Shown one piece after another: positions 56,409-64,000 of a stretch of DNA of 64,000 nucleotides (positions within the stretch are counted from its first letter, which is position 1; every line of letters begins with the position of its first letter). The notes beneath the pieces were generated by a model. It was not told where the DNA came from. It worked only from the letters and a program-made list of their open reading frames with translations, and made no database searches. The translations under genes and the position numbers were made by a program. Source of the stretch: Streptomyces sp. NA04227. GTDB taxonomy: Bacteria > Actinomycetota > Actinomycetes > Streptomycetales > Streptomycetaceae. The DNA is taken from positions 4,949,001 through 5,013,000 of the forward strand of contig NZ_CP054918.1 in NCBI RefSeq assembly GCF_013364195.1. The letters are read 5' to 3'.

Positions 56409-57626
56409 CTACCCCCGCCGGACGTCGTCCCGCGTGGGCTCCTCGACGCGGTCCCGCCACGGCAGTTCGGCCGTGACGGTGGTCGGCCCGCCCTCGGGGG
56501 AGTCGATGACGAACAGACCGTCCACCGCCCCGAGCCGGTCGGCGAGACCGGCCATGCCCGTACCGCCGTCCAGATTCGCCCCGCCCCGGCCGTTGTCCGA
56601 GACCTGGATGAGCAGCCGGTCCTCGGACCGCCACACATCCACCGTCGCCGCGCTCGCGCCGCTGTGCTTGCTGATGTTCTGCAGCAGTTCGGAGACCGTG
56701 AAGTACGCGATGCCCTCGATCGCCGCCACCGGACGGCTCGGCAGCGAGGCCGTGACCGTCACCGGCACGGTGCAGCGCGAGGCCACCGAGGACAGCGCGG
56801 CGTCCAGGCCCCGGTCGGTGAGGACGGCCGGGTGGATGCCGCGGGCCAGATCGCGCAGCTCCTGAAGGGCGAGCTTCACCTCGCCGTGCGCCTCGTCCAC
56901 CATCTGGGCCGCCCCGTCGGGGTCCTCCAGAAGCTTCTCCTTGGCCAGGCCGAGGCCCATGGCCAGATTCACCAGGCGGGCCTGGGCGCCGTCGTGCAGA
57001 TCGCGTTCGATACGGCGCAGATCGGCGGCCGCGGTGTCCACGACCACACCCCGGTCCGACTCCAGTTCGGCGATCCGCCGCTCCAACTCGTCCGAGGGCG
57101 AGAGCAGTCCCCGGATGAGCATCCGGTCGACGTTGCTGAGCCCGCGCGCCAGGAACGGCAGCACCGGCCACAGCACGAACAGCGAGACGAGTACGAGGGC
57201 GAACGTCAGCACACCCCACGGCAGCCGGATGAACTCGTACAGCATCGTCCGCCAGGCCACCGTGTCCTTGAGCTGGGCCCACAGGCGGGTCAGGAACTCC
57301 TGGTCACGGCGCGGCAGCGGGCTCGGCTCGTCGATCCGCAGCCCGAGCAGCTTCCGCGCCCGCGCCCGCTCCGCCTTGCCGAGCTGCCGGGCCCCGAGCA
57401 GGCCGAGCGCCAGCAGCGGCAGACCGATCAGGGTCACCGTCAGGAACGCGCCGGTGGACAGCACCGTCACCGCGTACACGAACCCGATCAGCGCCGTCGG
57501 CAGGTTCAGCAGGAGATGCGCGATCTCCTTCCAGGTGAAGGCGTCGAAGGCGAAGCGTGGCTGCGGCGGACGGTCCTGGCCGTCCGCCTCGCCGCTCCGT
57601 GTCGTGGTGAGCGTGCGTGCGGTCAT
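56409..57626 (-). CDS. Sensor histidine kinase, first of a tandem pair
   Basis: A 405-residue membrane kinase of the same type as its neighbour: sensor helices (about 38-165), HisKA_3 motif ERDLHDGAQARLV with His211, and GHKL ATPase (VSELLQNISKHS, DNGRGGAN, GMAGLADRLGAVDG). The two share long runs of near-identical DNA from about 190 residues on, marking a recent tandem duplication. It diverges from the nuo operon. Confidence 0.93.
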   Translation of the reverse strand: MTARTLTTTRSGEADGQDRPPQPRFAFDAFTWKEIAHLLLNLPTALIGFVYAVTVLSTGAFLTVTLIGLPLLALGLLGARQLGKAERARARKLLGLRIDEPSPLPRRDQEFLTRLWAQLKDTVAWRTMLYEFIRLPWGVLTFALVLVSLFVLWPVLPFLARGLSNVDRMLIRGLLSPSDELERRIAELESDRGVVVDTAAADLRRIERDLHDGAQARLVNLAMGLGLAKEKLLEDPDGAAQMVDEAHGEVKLALQELRDLARGIHPAVLTDRGLDAALSSVASRCTVPVTVTASLPSRPVAAIEGIAYFTVSELLQNISKHSGASAATVDVWRSEDRLLIQVSDNGRGGANLDGGTGMAGLADRLGAVDGLFVIDSPEGGPTTVTAELPWRDRVEEPTRDDVRRG

Positions 57627-58095
57627 GGCGGACAGCCTGCCCGGCCGCGCGCCGCGGCGCCATGAGGTGCACCGGCCGGTTCAGCTGGGGTTAACCCCAC
57701 CCTTCCCGGCCACCGGCGGTGCGCCTTCCCGCGCACCGGCCGGTACCGCTTCCCGCTCACCGGCCGGCAGCGCTTCCCGCTCACCGCCGTACCTGCTCCG
57801 GCCCACCGGCCCGATTCCGCCCGCCACTTGACGCCGCACTTGACGACCCGCCTGACGTCCCGCTCGACGCCACGCGGCGGACGCGCGCCGAAGTACCCCG
57901 GTCGCGACCCCCTGCCGCCACCCCTGCCACCCGCGAGCGGGCCGTCCCCCGCCCAGGTGTGCCCATCTCCCGGACCAGCACGTGAGACGGCCTGCTTACC
58001 CTGCCCTTAGCAGGGCCTAGACTCCCGTGCGTACAGGTTGTCGGACAGATCGAGCGCGGGCGCGAGAGCGCCGGGCCGAGGAGCGAGGAGCGGAC
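57627..58095. other. Promoter region of the nuo operon
   Basis: 469 bp between the divergent kinase and nuoA genes. At 57717-57788 a 23-24-bp unit containing CTTCCCGCTCACCGGCCGG is tandemly repeated three times. A small hairpin CCCTGC/GCAGGG (57999-58015) followed by CTAGACT lies about 80 bp before nuoA. No gene is seen. Confidence 0.5.
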
Positions 58096-58488
58096 GTGCA
58101 GGAACCGACCGTTCTCGCCGCAGGCTATTTCGCGTCGTATTCGACCGTCGGGCTGCTCGCCCTGGTCGGCGTGCTGTTCGTGGCCGTCGCCTTCGGCGCG
58201 AACCGGCTGCTGCGGCCGATGGTGCCGACCCCCGAGAAGCTGCTCACCTACGAGTGCGGCGTCGACCCGGTCGGCGAGGGCTGGGCGCACACCCAGGTCC
58301 GCTACTACGTGTACGCCTTCCTCTACGTGATCTTCGCCGTCGACTCGATCTTCCTGTTCCCCTGGGCGACGGTCTTCGCCGCGCCCGCCTTCGGCGCCGC
58401 CACCCTGGTCGAGATGTTCGTCTTCCTCGGCTTCCTCGCCATAGGGCTGCTCTACGCCTGGAAGAAGGGAGTCCTCTCATGGATGTGA
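58096..58488 (+). CDS. nuoA: NADH-quinone oxidoreductase subunit A
   Basis: A 130-residue membrane subunit with three helices and the conserved loop [20 protein letters not shown], then [18 protein letters not shown] 58096 follows GAGGAG at 6 nt. First gene of a short complex I operon (A-B-C-H-I-J-K-L), overlapping nuoB by 10 nt. Confidence 0.96.
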   Translation: MQEPTVLAAGYFASYSTVGLLALVGVLFVAVAFGANRLLRPMVPTPEKLLTYECGVDPVGEGWAHTQVRYYVYAFLYVIFAVDSIFLFPWATVFAAPAFGAATLVEMFVFLGFLAIGLLYAWKKGVLSWM

Positions 58489-59150
58489 CCGAAACCCCGG
58501 GCGCCGGGGCGGCCGGGAACGCCGCACCCCACGGCGCCACCGCACAGGACCTGCCCGACCCGGTACGCGTCCCGGCCACCGGCCGCGGCAAACTCGGCGT
58601 GCTCTCGCGGCTCGCGCCCGAGCCGATGAAGGTGGTCCTCAACTGGGGCCGCCGCTACAGCCTCTGGGTCTTCAACTTCGGACTCGCCTGCTGCGCCATC
58701 GAGTTCATCGCCGCCTCCATGGCACGGCACGACTTCATCCGGCTCGGCGTCATCCCGTTCGCGCCGGGCCCGCGCCAGGCCGACCTGATGATCGTCTCCG
58801 GCACGGTCACCGACAAGATGGCCCCGGCGGTCAAGCGGCTCTACGAGCAGATGCCCGAGCCCAAGTACGTGATCTCCTTCGGCGCCTGCTCCAACTGCGG
58901 CGGCCCGTACTGGGACTCGTACTCGGTGACCAAGGGCGTCGACCAGATCATCCCCGTCGACGTGTACGTGCCCGGCTGCCCGCCCCGGCCCGAGGCGCTG
59001 CTCCAGGGCATCCTCAAGCTCCAGGAGAAGATCGCCGAGGAGTCGCTGCGGGACCGGTACGGCAAGCGGGCGGCCACCGCCCGCCCGTCCACCGCCCAGT
59101 TGCAGAGCGGCCTGGTCAAGCCGCCCGTACCGGGGGAGGGCGACCGGTGA
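58479..59150 (+). CDS. nuoB: NADH-quinone oxidoreductase subunit B
   Basis: A 223-residue subunit that holds cluster N2. The four ligands are present: the adjacent pair in [14 protein letters not shown] and [11 protein letters not shown]. There is a 45-residue unstructured start and a C-terminal extension of about 30 residues. It normally sits against NuoD at the quinone site, but nuoD is missing from this operon. Confidence 0.96.
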   Translation: MDVTETPGAGAAGNAAPHGATAQDLPDPVRVPATGRGKLGVLSRLAPEPMKVVLNWGRRYSLWVFNFGLACCAIEFIAASMARHDFIRLGVIPFAPGPRQADLMIVSGTVTDKMAPAVKRLYEQMPEPKYVISFGACSNCGGPYWDSYSVTKGVDQIIPVDVYVPGCPPRPEALLQGILKLQEKIAEESLRDRYGKRAATARPSTAQLQSGLVKPPVPGEGDR

Positions 59151-60664
59151 CCGGCTGGCTGACCGCACCCGTCGAGGAACTCTTCGGCGAGGGCGCCACG
59201 GCGGAGGAGAGCTACGACGTCCTCACCGTCGACGTCCCGCCCGAGCGCTGGACCGAGGCGCTCACCACCGCCCGGGACACCCTGGGCTGCACGTATTTCG
59301 ACTGGCTGAGCGCCGTCGACGAGCCCGGCACCGGCTTCCGCGTCGCCGCGCACGTCGTGGCCCTCGCTCCGGTGCGCCGCCTCCTGGTCCGCACCACCGT
59401 CGCGCACGAGGCGCCCGTACTGCCCACCGCCGTCGGTATCTACGCGGGCGCGGGCTGGCACGAGCGCGAGACCCACGAGATGTTCGGCGTCGTCTTCGAG
59501 GGCCACCCGCACCTCGAACCGCTGCTGCTCCCCGAGAACTTCGAGGGCCACCCCCTGCGCAAGGACTTCGTCCTCGCCGCCCGCGTGGCCAAGGCCTGGC
59601 CGGGTGCCAAGGAGCCCGGGGAGTCCGAACACGGCGGGCCCAAGCGCCGTCAGATGCTGCCGCCCGGTGTCCCCGATCCCAATGAATGGGGGCCGCTCAA
59701 GGGGCAGTTGCCGCCTGCTCCGGCTCGGCCTGCCCGGGGGGCGGGGCGTGCGGCGGGTGCCGGTGGTGCGGGTCGTGCGGCCGGAGCGGAACGTGCGGCC
59801 GGTGGCGCTGCCGAGCGGGGCGCGCGGGCTGCGGCGCGGGGCGCGGGGCGTGCGGCCGGCGCGGGCGCGAGCACGGAGACGGGCACGGAGGCCGGCGCTA
59901 CGGGTGCCGCCGAGGGCGCGCCCGCGGCTGGGCGCGCCGGTACCGAGCGGCCTGCGCGCCGGGCGCGGACGGCGGCCGAGGGGTCGGTCAGTCAGGCGCG
60001 GGAGATTGGCGCGGGGAACGGTGCTGGTGCCGGTACGGGCGCGGGTTCCGGTACGGACACGGGTTCCGGTACGGGCGGCGCGGGTGCTGGTGAGGGTTCG
60101 GGTGCCGCTTCGGCGGGTGCCGCGTCCGATGCTCCGTGGCACCAGGCGCGACCGGCCTTCGACGAGTCCGAGAGTTCGGCGGGGGAGAGCGGCGCGAAGG
60201 CCGAGGCGAAGGCTGACGCCGAGAAGTCCGACGCGAAGTCCGACGCGAAGGCTGCCGACGAGAAGGCTGACGCCAAGGCCCCGGAGACAGCTGCCGAGAA
60301 GGCCGCAGAGGAACCTGTCGAGAAGCTTGAGAAGGCCGACAAGGCCCCAGAGGCAGTCGCCGAGGAGAAACCGGCCGCTCCCGAGCCCTCGGGTGGTGGC
60401 GAGAAACCGCCGCCTCCTGCGCCGCCGTCCGATGGCGGAAAGTCCGGCGCACCCGAGGCGGGCCAGGCCGAAGTGACCGCCCCGGACAGCGAGTCCAGGG
60501 ATCGCGAGTCCAGGGATCGCGAGTCCAGGGATCGCGAGTCCACGGACCGCGAGTCCAAGGACCAGGAGTCCACGGACAGCGAGTCCACGGACGCCGAAGA
60601 CCCCCGCCCCACCCGCGAGCCCGACCCCACCCCCGACCCGGAAGCCCCCGGAGGTACGCAGTGA
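59147..60664 (+). CDS. nuoC: NADH-quinone oxidoreductase subunit C with very long disordered tail
   Basis: A 505-residue protein. Only the first 180 or so residues are NuoC-like ([15 protein letters not shown], then the family signature [20 protein letters not shown] and PLRKDF). The remaining 320 are low complexity in blocks: Ala/Gly/Arg-rich, then Gly/Thr/Ser-rich, then Lys/Glu/Ala-rich, then Pro-rich, and finally SRDRE-type repeats. This is not a fused NuoD: no histidine/quinone-site motifs are present. Starts and stops overlap its neighbours (GTGA). Confidence 0.93.
   Translation: MTGWLTAPVEELFGEGATAEESYDVLTVDVPPERWTEALTTARDTLGCTYFDWLSAVDEPGTGFRVAAHVVALAPVRRLLVRTTVAHEAPVLPTAVGIYAGAGWHERETHEMFGVVFEGHPHLEPLLLPENFEGHPLRKDFVLAARVAKAWPGAKEPGESEHGGPKRRQMLPPGVPDPNEWGPLKGQLPPAPARPARGAGRAAGAGGAGRAAGAERAAGGAAERGARAAARGAGRAAGAGASTETGTEAGATGAAEGAPAAGRAGTERPARRARTAAEGSVSQAREIGAGNGAGAGTGAGSGTDTGSGTGGAGAGEGSGAASAGAASDAPWHQARPAFDESESSAGESGAKAEAKADAEKSDAKSDAKAADEKADAKAPETAAEKAAEEPVEKLEKADKAPEAVAEEKPAAPEPSGGGEKPPPPAPPSDGGKSGAPEAGQAEVTAPDSESRDRESRDRESRDRESTDRESKDQESTDSESTDAEDPRPTREPDPTPDPEAPGGTQ
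60489..60593 (+). repeat. Seven tandem 15-bp repeats in nuoC
   Basis: Unit GCGAGTCCAGGGATC, three perfect copies followed by four diverged ones, encoding the repeated pentapeptide ESRDR and variants in the NuoC tail. The 15-bp length keeps the frame whatever the copy number. Confidence 0.92.
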
Positions 60665-61626
60665 ACGACGTGCTCGACGTCGCGCTGCGACTTCTGATCG
60701 TCTTCGTCGCATTCCTCGTGCTGCCGCTGGTCGTGGGCCAGACCGAGCACAAGGTGATGGCGCACATGCAGGGGCGGCTCGGCCCCATGTACGCGGGCGG
60801 TTTCCACGGGTGGGCCCAACTCGTCGCCGACGGCGTGAAGTTCGCGCAGAAGGAGGACGTGGTCCCGGCGGGTGCCGACCGGCGGATCTTCCAGCTCGCG
60901 CCCGCTGTCGCGCTGCTGCCGTACCTGCTCGTCCTCCTCGCCATCCCGGTCGGCAAGGGCGACGGGGCGGTCGGCGAGGTCATTGACGCGGGCATCTTCT
61001 TCGTCCTGGCCGTGATGGGTGTCGGCGTGCTCGGCTCGCTGATGGCCGGGTGGGCGTCCGCGAACAAGTTCTCGCTGCTCGGCGGTCTGCGCACGGCCGC
61101 GCAGCTCCTCGCGTACGAGCTGCCCATGCTGCTCGCCGCCGCCTCGGTCGCGATGGCCGCGGGCACGGTCTCGCTGCCCGGGATCGTGGACGCCTTCGAG
61201 TGGTGGTGGCTGCCCTGGCAGATCGTCGGCGCGCTGGTCTTCTTCATCGCCGGTCTGGCCGAACTCCAGCGCCCGCCGTTCGACATGCCGGTCGCCGACT
61301 CGGAGATCATCTTCGGCGCGTACACCGAGTACACCGGCCTGCGCTTCGCGCTCTTCCTGCTCGCCGAGTACGCGGGCATCGTCGTCCTGTGCGGACTGAC
61401 CACCGTCCTCTTCCTCGGCGGCTGGCAGGGACCGTGGGGCGCCGACATCGGCTGGGTGTGGACGCTGCTGAAGACGGCCGTACTCGCCTTCCTCGTCATC
61501 TGGTTGCGCGTCACCTATCCCCGGCTGCGTGAGGACCAGCTCCAGAAGCTCTCCTGGACGCTGCTCGTCCCGCTCGCCCTCGCCCAGATCGCCCTCACCG
61601 GCGTCGTCAAGGTGGTGATCGAGTAA
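60661..61626 (+). CDS. nuoH: NADH-quinone oxidoreductase subunit H
   Basis: A 321-residue membrane subunit with eight helices. Conserved loops include [23 protein letters not shown] and the quinone-cavity segment [16 protein letters not shown] with [12 protein letters not shown]. Slightly shorter than most NuoH. Links the peripheral arm to the membrane arm. Confidence 0.96.
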   Translation: MNDVLDVALRLLIVFVAFLVLPLVVGQTEHKVMAHMQGRLGPMYAGGFHGWAQLVADGVKFAQKEDVVPAGADRRIFQLAPAVALLPYLLVLLAIPVGKGDGAVGEVIDAGIFFVLAVMGVGVLGSLMAGWASANKFSLLGGLRTAAQLLAYELPMLLAAASVAMAAGTVSLPGIVDAFEWWWLPWQIVGALVFFIAGLAELQRPPFDMPVADSEIIFGAYTEYTGLRFALFLLAEYAGIVVLCGLTTVLFLGGWQGPWGADIGWVWTLLKTAVLAFLVIWLRVTYPRLREDQLQKLSWTLLVPLALAQIALTGVVKVVIE

Positions 61627-61628
61627 CC

Positions 61629-62549
61629 ATGACCGAATCCTCGCCGCACTCGCCGTCCTCGTCGCACGACCACACGCACACCCACTCCTCGCACGAGGGA
61701 CACCAGCACGCGCACCCGTCCCAGGCTTCCGCCGGGTCCACGGCGCGCGCCGACAACCCCGCGCGCCGCTCGCGGTTCCCCGGCTCGGGCCTCGCGAAGG
61801 GGCTTGCCGTCACCCTGCGCACGATGACGAAGAAGACCGTCACCGCGCAGTACCCCGACGCGCTGCCCCAACTGCCGCCCCGCACCCGCGGAGTGATCGG
61901 CCTGTTCGAGGAGAACTGCACGGTCTGCATGCTCTGCGCCCGTGAGTGCCCGGACTGGTGCATCTATATCGACTCCCACAAGGAGACGGTCCCGGCCGCC
62001 ACTCCGGGCGGGCGCGAGCGCAGCCGCAATGTGCTCGACCGTTTCGCCATCGACTTCGCGCTGTGCATGTACTGCGGTATCTGCATCGAGGTCTGCCCCT
62101 TCGACGCCCTCTTCTGGTCGCCGGAGTTCGAGTACGCCGAGACCGACATCCGCGAACTCACCCACGAGCGCGACAAGCTCCGCGACTGGATGTGGACCGT
62201 CCCCGAGCCGCCCGCCCTCGACCCGCGCGCCGAGGAACCCAAGGAACTCGCCGCCGCCCGCAAGACCGCGGACAAGCTGGCGGCCGAGGCGGAGGCCGCC
62301 CGGGAGGCACAGGCCGCCGAAGGCGCGGAGGCAGCGGACCCCAACGCCGCGACCGACACGGACAACGGCACCGGCACGGCTACCGGAACCGGTGCCGACA
62401 CCGGCACGGGCAGCGGAACCGGTGCCGACACCGGCACGGGCAGCGCCACGGGCACTGGCTCCGACGCCGATGCCCGCCCCGCCGACGCTCCCGAGAGCGA
62501 CCGGAAGAGCGGCCCCGAAGAGTCCGGCCCGCAGGGAGGAACGGCGTGA
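61629..62549 (+). CDS. nuoI: NADH-quinone oxidoreductase subunit I with His-rich N-terminus
   Basis: A 306-residue ferredoxin-like subunit with both clusters ([12 protein letters not shown] and [12 protein letters not shown]). The first 45 residues are a His-rich extension (HDHTHTHSS, then EGHQHAH). The last 110 are low complexity, with Gly/Thr/Asp repeats encoded by a 36-bp tandem unit (about 62381-62452). The typical length is about 170-200 residues. Confidence 0.95.
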   Translation: MTESSPHSPSSSHDHTHTHSSHEGHQHAHPSQASAGSTARADNPARRSRFPGSGLAKGLAVTLRTMTKKTVTAQYPDALPQLPPRTRGVIGLFEENCTVCMLCARECPDWCIYIDSHKETVPAATPGGRERSRNVLDRFAIDFALCMYCGICIEVCPFDALFWSPEFEYAETDIRELTHERDKLRDWMWTVPEPPALDPRAEEPKELAAARKTADKLAAEAEAAREAQAAEGAEAADPNAATDTDNGTGTATGTGADTGTGSGTGADTGTGSATGTGSDADARPADAPESDRKSGPEESGPQGGTA

Positions 62550-63304
62550 GTGACCTGAGCCAGGTGAGCCACGTGGGCCTCGCGGCCCAGACGCACGGGT
62601 TTCTGTCCCCGACCGGTGTGGAGGTCACCTTCCTGCTCGTCGGCCTGGTGACCTTCGGCGCGGCCGTGGTCACCGTCACCACCCGGCGCCTTGTGCACGC
62701 GGCGCTCTGGCTGGTCGTCGCGCTCGGCGGACTCGCCGTCGAATACCTCCTGCTCACCGCCGAGTTCATCGCCTGGGTCCAGGTACTGATCTACGTCGGT
62801 TCCGTCGTCGTCCTCCTGCTCTTCGGTCTCATGCTCACCAGGGCGCCCATCGGCCCGTCCCCGGACGCCGACTCGGAGAACCGCTGGGTCGCCCTCGGTG
62901 TCGCCGTCGCCGCGGCCGCCGCGCTGATCTGGGTCGTGGTGGACGCCTTCCGTACCACCTGGATCGACCTCGAAGGCGCTCCCCAGGGCAGCACCAGACT
63001 CACCGGAGAGAGCCTGTTCCGGGGCTGGGTGCTCCCCTTCGAGGCCCTGTCCGTGCTGCTGCTGGCCGCCCTCGTCGGCGCCATCGTCATCTCCCGCAAG
63101 AACGCGGAGGGCGAGACACCGGGCGGCGCCGACGGCGGTCGCACGGGCACCGGCGCCGCACCGGCCCCGACCCGCCCGGCCGACGGCCGCGCCCGCGCCG
63201 CCACGCCGGGCAGCACCCCGGCGCACACCCCCGCTTCGGGCAACGCCCCCGCCGACGTCCCTACTCGGGGAGACGCCCCCGCCAACGAGGAGGAGCAGCG
63301 CTGA
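62546..63304 (+). CDS. nuoJ: NADH-quinone oxidoreductase subunit J
   Basis: A 252-residue subunit with five helices (VGVVV-type [56 protein letters not shown], and two more) and a Thr/Pro/Ala-rich tail of about 60 residues. GTG 62546 overlaps the nuoI stop and follows GGGAGGA. Confidence 0.94.
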   Translation: MSDLSQVSHVGLAAQTHGFLSPTGVEVTFLLVGLVTFGAAVVTVTTRRLVHAALWLVVALGGLAVEYLLLTAEFIAWVQVLIYVGSVVVLLLFGLMLTRAPIGPSPDADSENRWVALGVAVAAAAALIWVVVDAFRTTWIDLEGAPQGSTRLTGESLFRGWVLPFEALSVLLLAALVGAIVISRKNAEGETPGGADGGRTGTGAAPAPTRPADGRARAATPGSTPAHTPASGNAPADVPTRGDAPANEEEQR

Positions 63305-63729
63305 TGCACCTCGCCTATCCCGCGGTGCTGTCCGCGCTCCTCTTCTGCACCGGCCTCTACGGAGTCCTGGCCCGGCGCAACGCGATCCTGGTGCTGATGT
63401 CGGTCGAGCTGATGCTCAACGCCGTCAACCTGAACCTGGTCGCCTTCGACGCGTGGTTCGCCCAGACCGCCGAGGACACCCTGCACTCCGGCCAGGCGCT
63501 GACCCTGTTCATCATCGCCATCGCGGCCGCCGAGATCGGTATCGGTCTCGCCGTCGTCCTCGCGGTCTACCGCGCCCGGGGCACCTCCGACATCGACCGC
63601 CTCCGGGACACGGCCGAGGGCCACGGCCCGGACGACCCCCACGACCCTGACGACATCGTGGGCCCCGACGGCACCGGGACCGCCGCGGACGCCCCCGGCA
63701 CGGCAGACAGGACTGAGGCCGCCGCGTGA
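63304..63729 (+). CDS. nuoK: NADH-quinone oxidoreductase subunit K
   Basis: A 141-residue subunit with three helices and the MrpC-like [21 protein letters not shown] and [20 protein letters not shown] segments carrying the buried glutamates of the proton path. The typical length is about 100; the extra 40 residues are an Asp/Gly/Ala-rich tail. ATGA overlap with nuoJ. Confidence 0.95.
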   Translation: MHLAYPAVLSALLFCTGLYGVLARRNAILVLMSVELMLNAVNLNLVAFDAWFAQTAEDTLHSGQALTLFIIAIAAAEIGIGLAVVLAVYRARGTSDIDRLRDTAEGHGPDDPHDPDDIVGPDGTGTAADAPGTADRTEAAA

Positions 63730-64000
63730 CCACCACGACCCTCGCCGTACTCGTCCCGCTGCTGCCCGCCCTCGGCGCCCTCGCCGGACTGCTGCTCGGC
63801 CGCACCGCCCCCGGCTTCGTACGGCCGCTCGCGGTACTGCCCACCCTGGCGGCGGCCGTCCTCGCGGTCACCGTCGCCGTCCGGCAGGGCGGCAACAGCC
63901 CGGTCGCCGCGGCCCGCGAGCTCACCCCGACCGGTTCGGTACCGATCGAACTCGCCCTGCACATCGACGGTTTCGCCGCCCTCGTGGCCGTGCTCGTCGG
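63726..64000 (+). CDS. nuoL: NADH-quinone oxidoreductase subunit L (3' end outside window)
   Basis: The first 91 residues of an antiporter-like subunit: hydrophobic helices [20 protein letters not shown] and [16 protein letters not shown], then [21 protein letters not shown] 63726 overlaps the nuoK stop (GTGA). It runs off the right edge. nuoM and nuoN probably follow. Confidence 0.9.
   Translation, partial: MTTTTLAVLVPLLPALGALAGLLLGRTAPGFVRPLAVLPTLAAAVLAVTVAVRQGGNSPVAAARELTPTGSVPIELALHIDGFAALVAVLV

Noticed and set aside
60489..60593. Possible CRISPR-like array
   Set aside because: Units are contiguous 15-mers without spacers and lie in the nuoC reading frame.
59690..60664. NuoC tail as a fused NuoD
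   Set aside because: The tail is low complexity and has none of the NuoD motifs or expected length of about 400 structured residues.

Overview
The window is very GC-rich actinobacterial chromosome, almost certainly Streptomyces. The pointers are a conservon (histidine kinase, roadblock, DUF742, GTPase and P450), a WhiJ-type cluster (XRE regulator, DUF397 and RsbW-like ATPase), an S. griseus-type secreted aminopeptidase, and a short second complex I operon lying beside 2-oxoacid:ferredoxin oxidoreductase genes. No tRNA, rRNA, CRISPR array or insertion sequence was seen.

Left part (0-18 kb). A recQ helicase gene enters from the left edge and is followed by the tail of an aldo/keto reductase gene. 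Next is a guanidine-III-type riboswitch directly in front of two overlapping SMR transporter genes, so this is predicted to be a guanidinium efflux operon. After a VOC protein and a PAS/PP2C phosphatase, a type I methionine aminopeptidase and an XRE regulator diverge from a shared region carrying three exact 14-bp-spaced repeats. From 14.7 to 7.4 kb, read leftward, come a GntR/UTRA regulator, a dicluster ferredoxin, a lipoprotein binding protein, a permease, an ATPase and an APS-reductase-like flavoprotein fused to HEAT repeats. This looks like an uptake and redox system, possibly for an organosulfur compound. An SDR, a PIN/RHH toxin-antitoxin pair with a perfect palindromic operator, and fumarylacetoacetase follow.

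Middle (18-30 kb), accessory. A leftward operon encodes an SseB-domain protein, a helical partner, a 1633-aa RHS/YD-repeat polymorphic toxin with a type VII-like N-terminus, and an AT-richer small gene that is the likely immunity gene. The toxin tip and immunity gene differ in base composition from everything around them. A WhiJ-type cluster, a Uma2-family protein and a hydrolase follow.

Right-middle (30-50 kb). This holds a HAD phosphatase, a long-chain polyprenyl diphosphate synthase and a membrane protein. The conservon reads leftward from 39.9 to 33.7 kb and ends with a P450 that lacks the ExxR motif, a normal P450 and a crotonase. Further right are a LolA-like protein with an ABC exporter, an FMN reductase with a long inverted-repeat operator, a secreted M28 aminopeptidase, an NmrA-like reductase, and a Met/His-rich membrane protein beside a PepSY protein.

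Right end (50-64 kb). korB and korA, a two-component system with two tandemly duplicated kinases and one regulator, then the rightward operon nuoA-B-C-H-I-J-K-L, which runs off the window. nuoD, E, F and G are absent. Together with korAB this suggests a ferredoxin-linked or partial complex I. Its C, I, J and K subunits carry long low-complexity tails.
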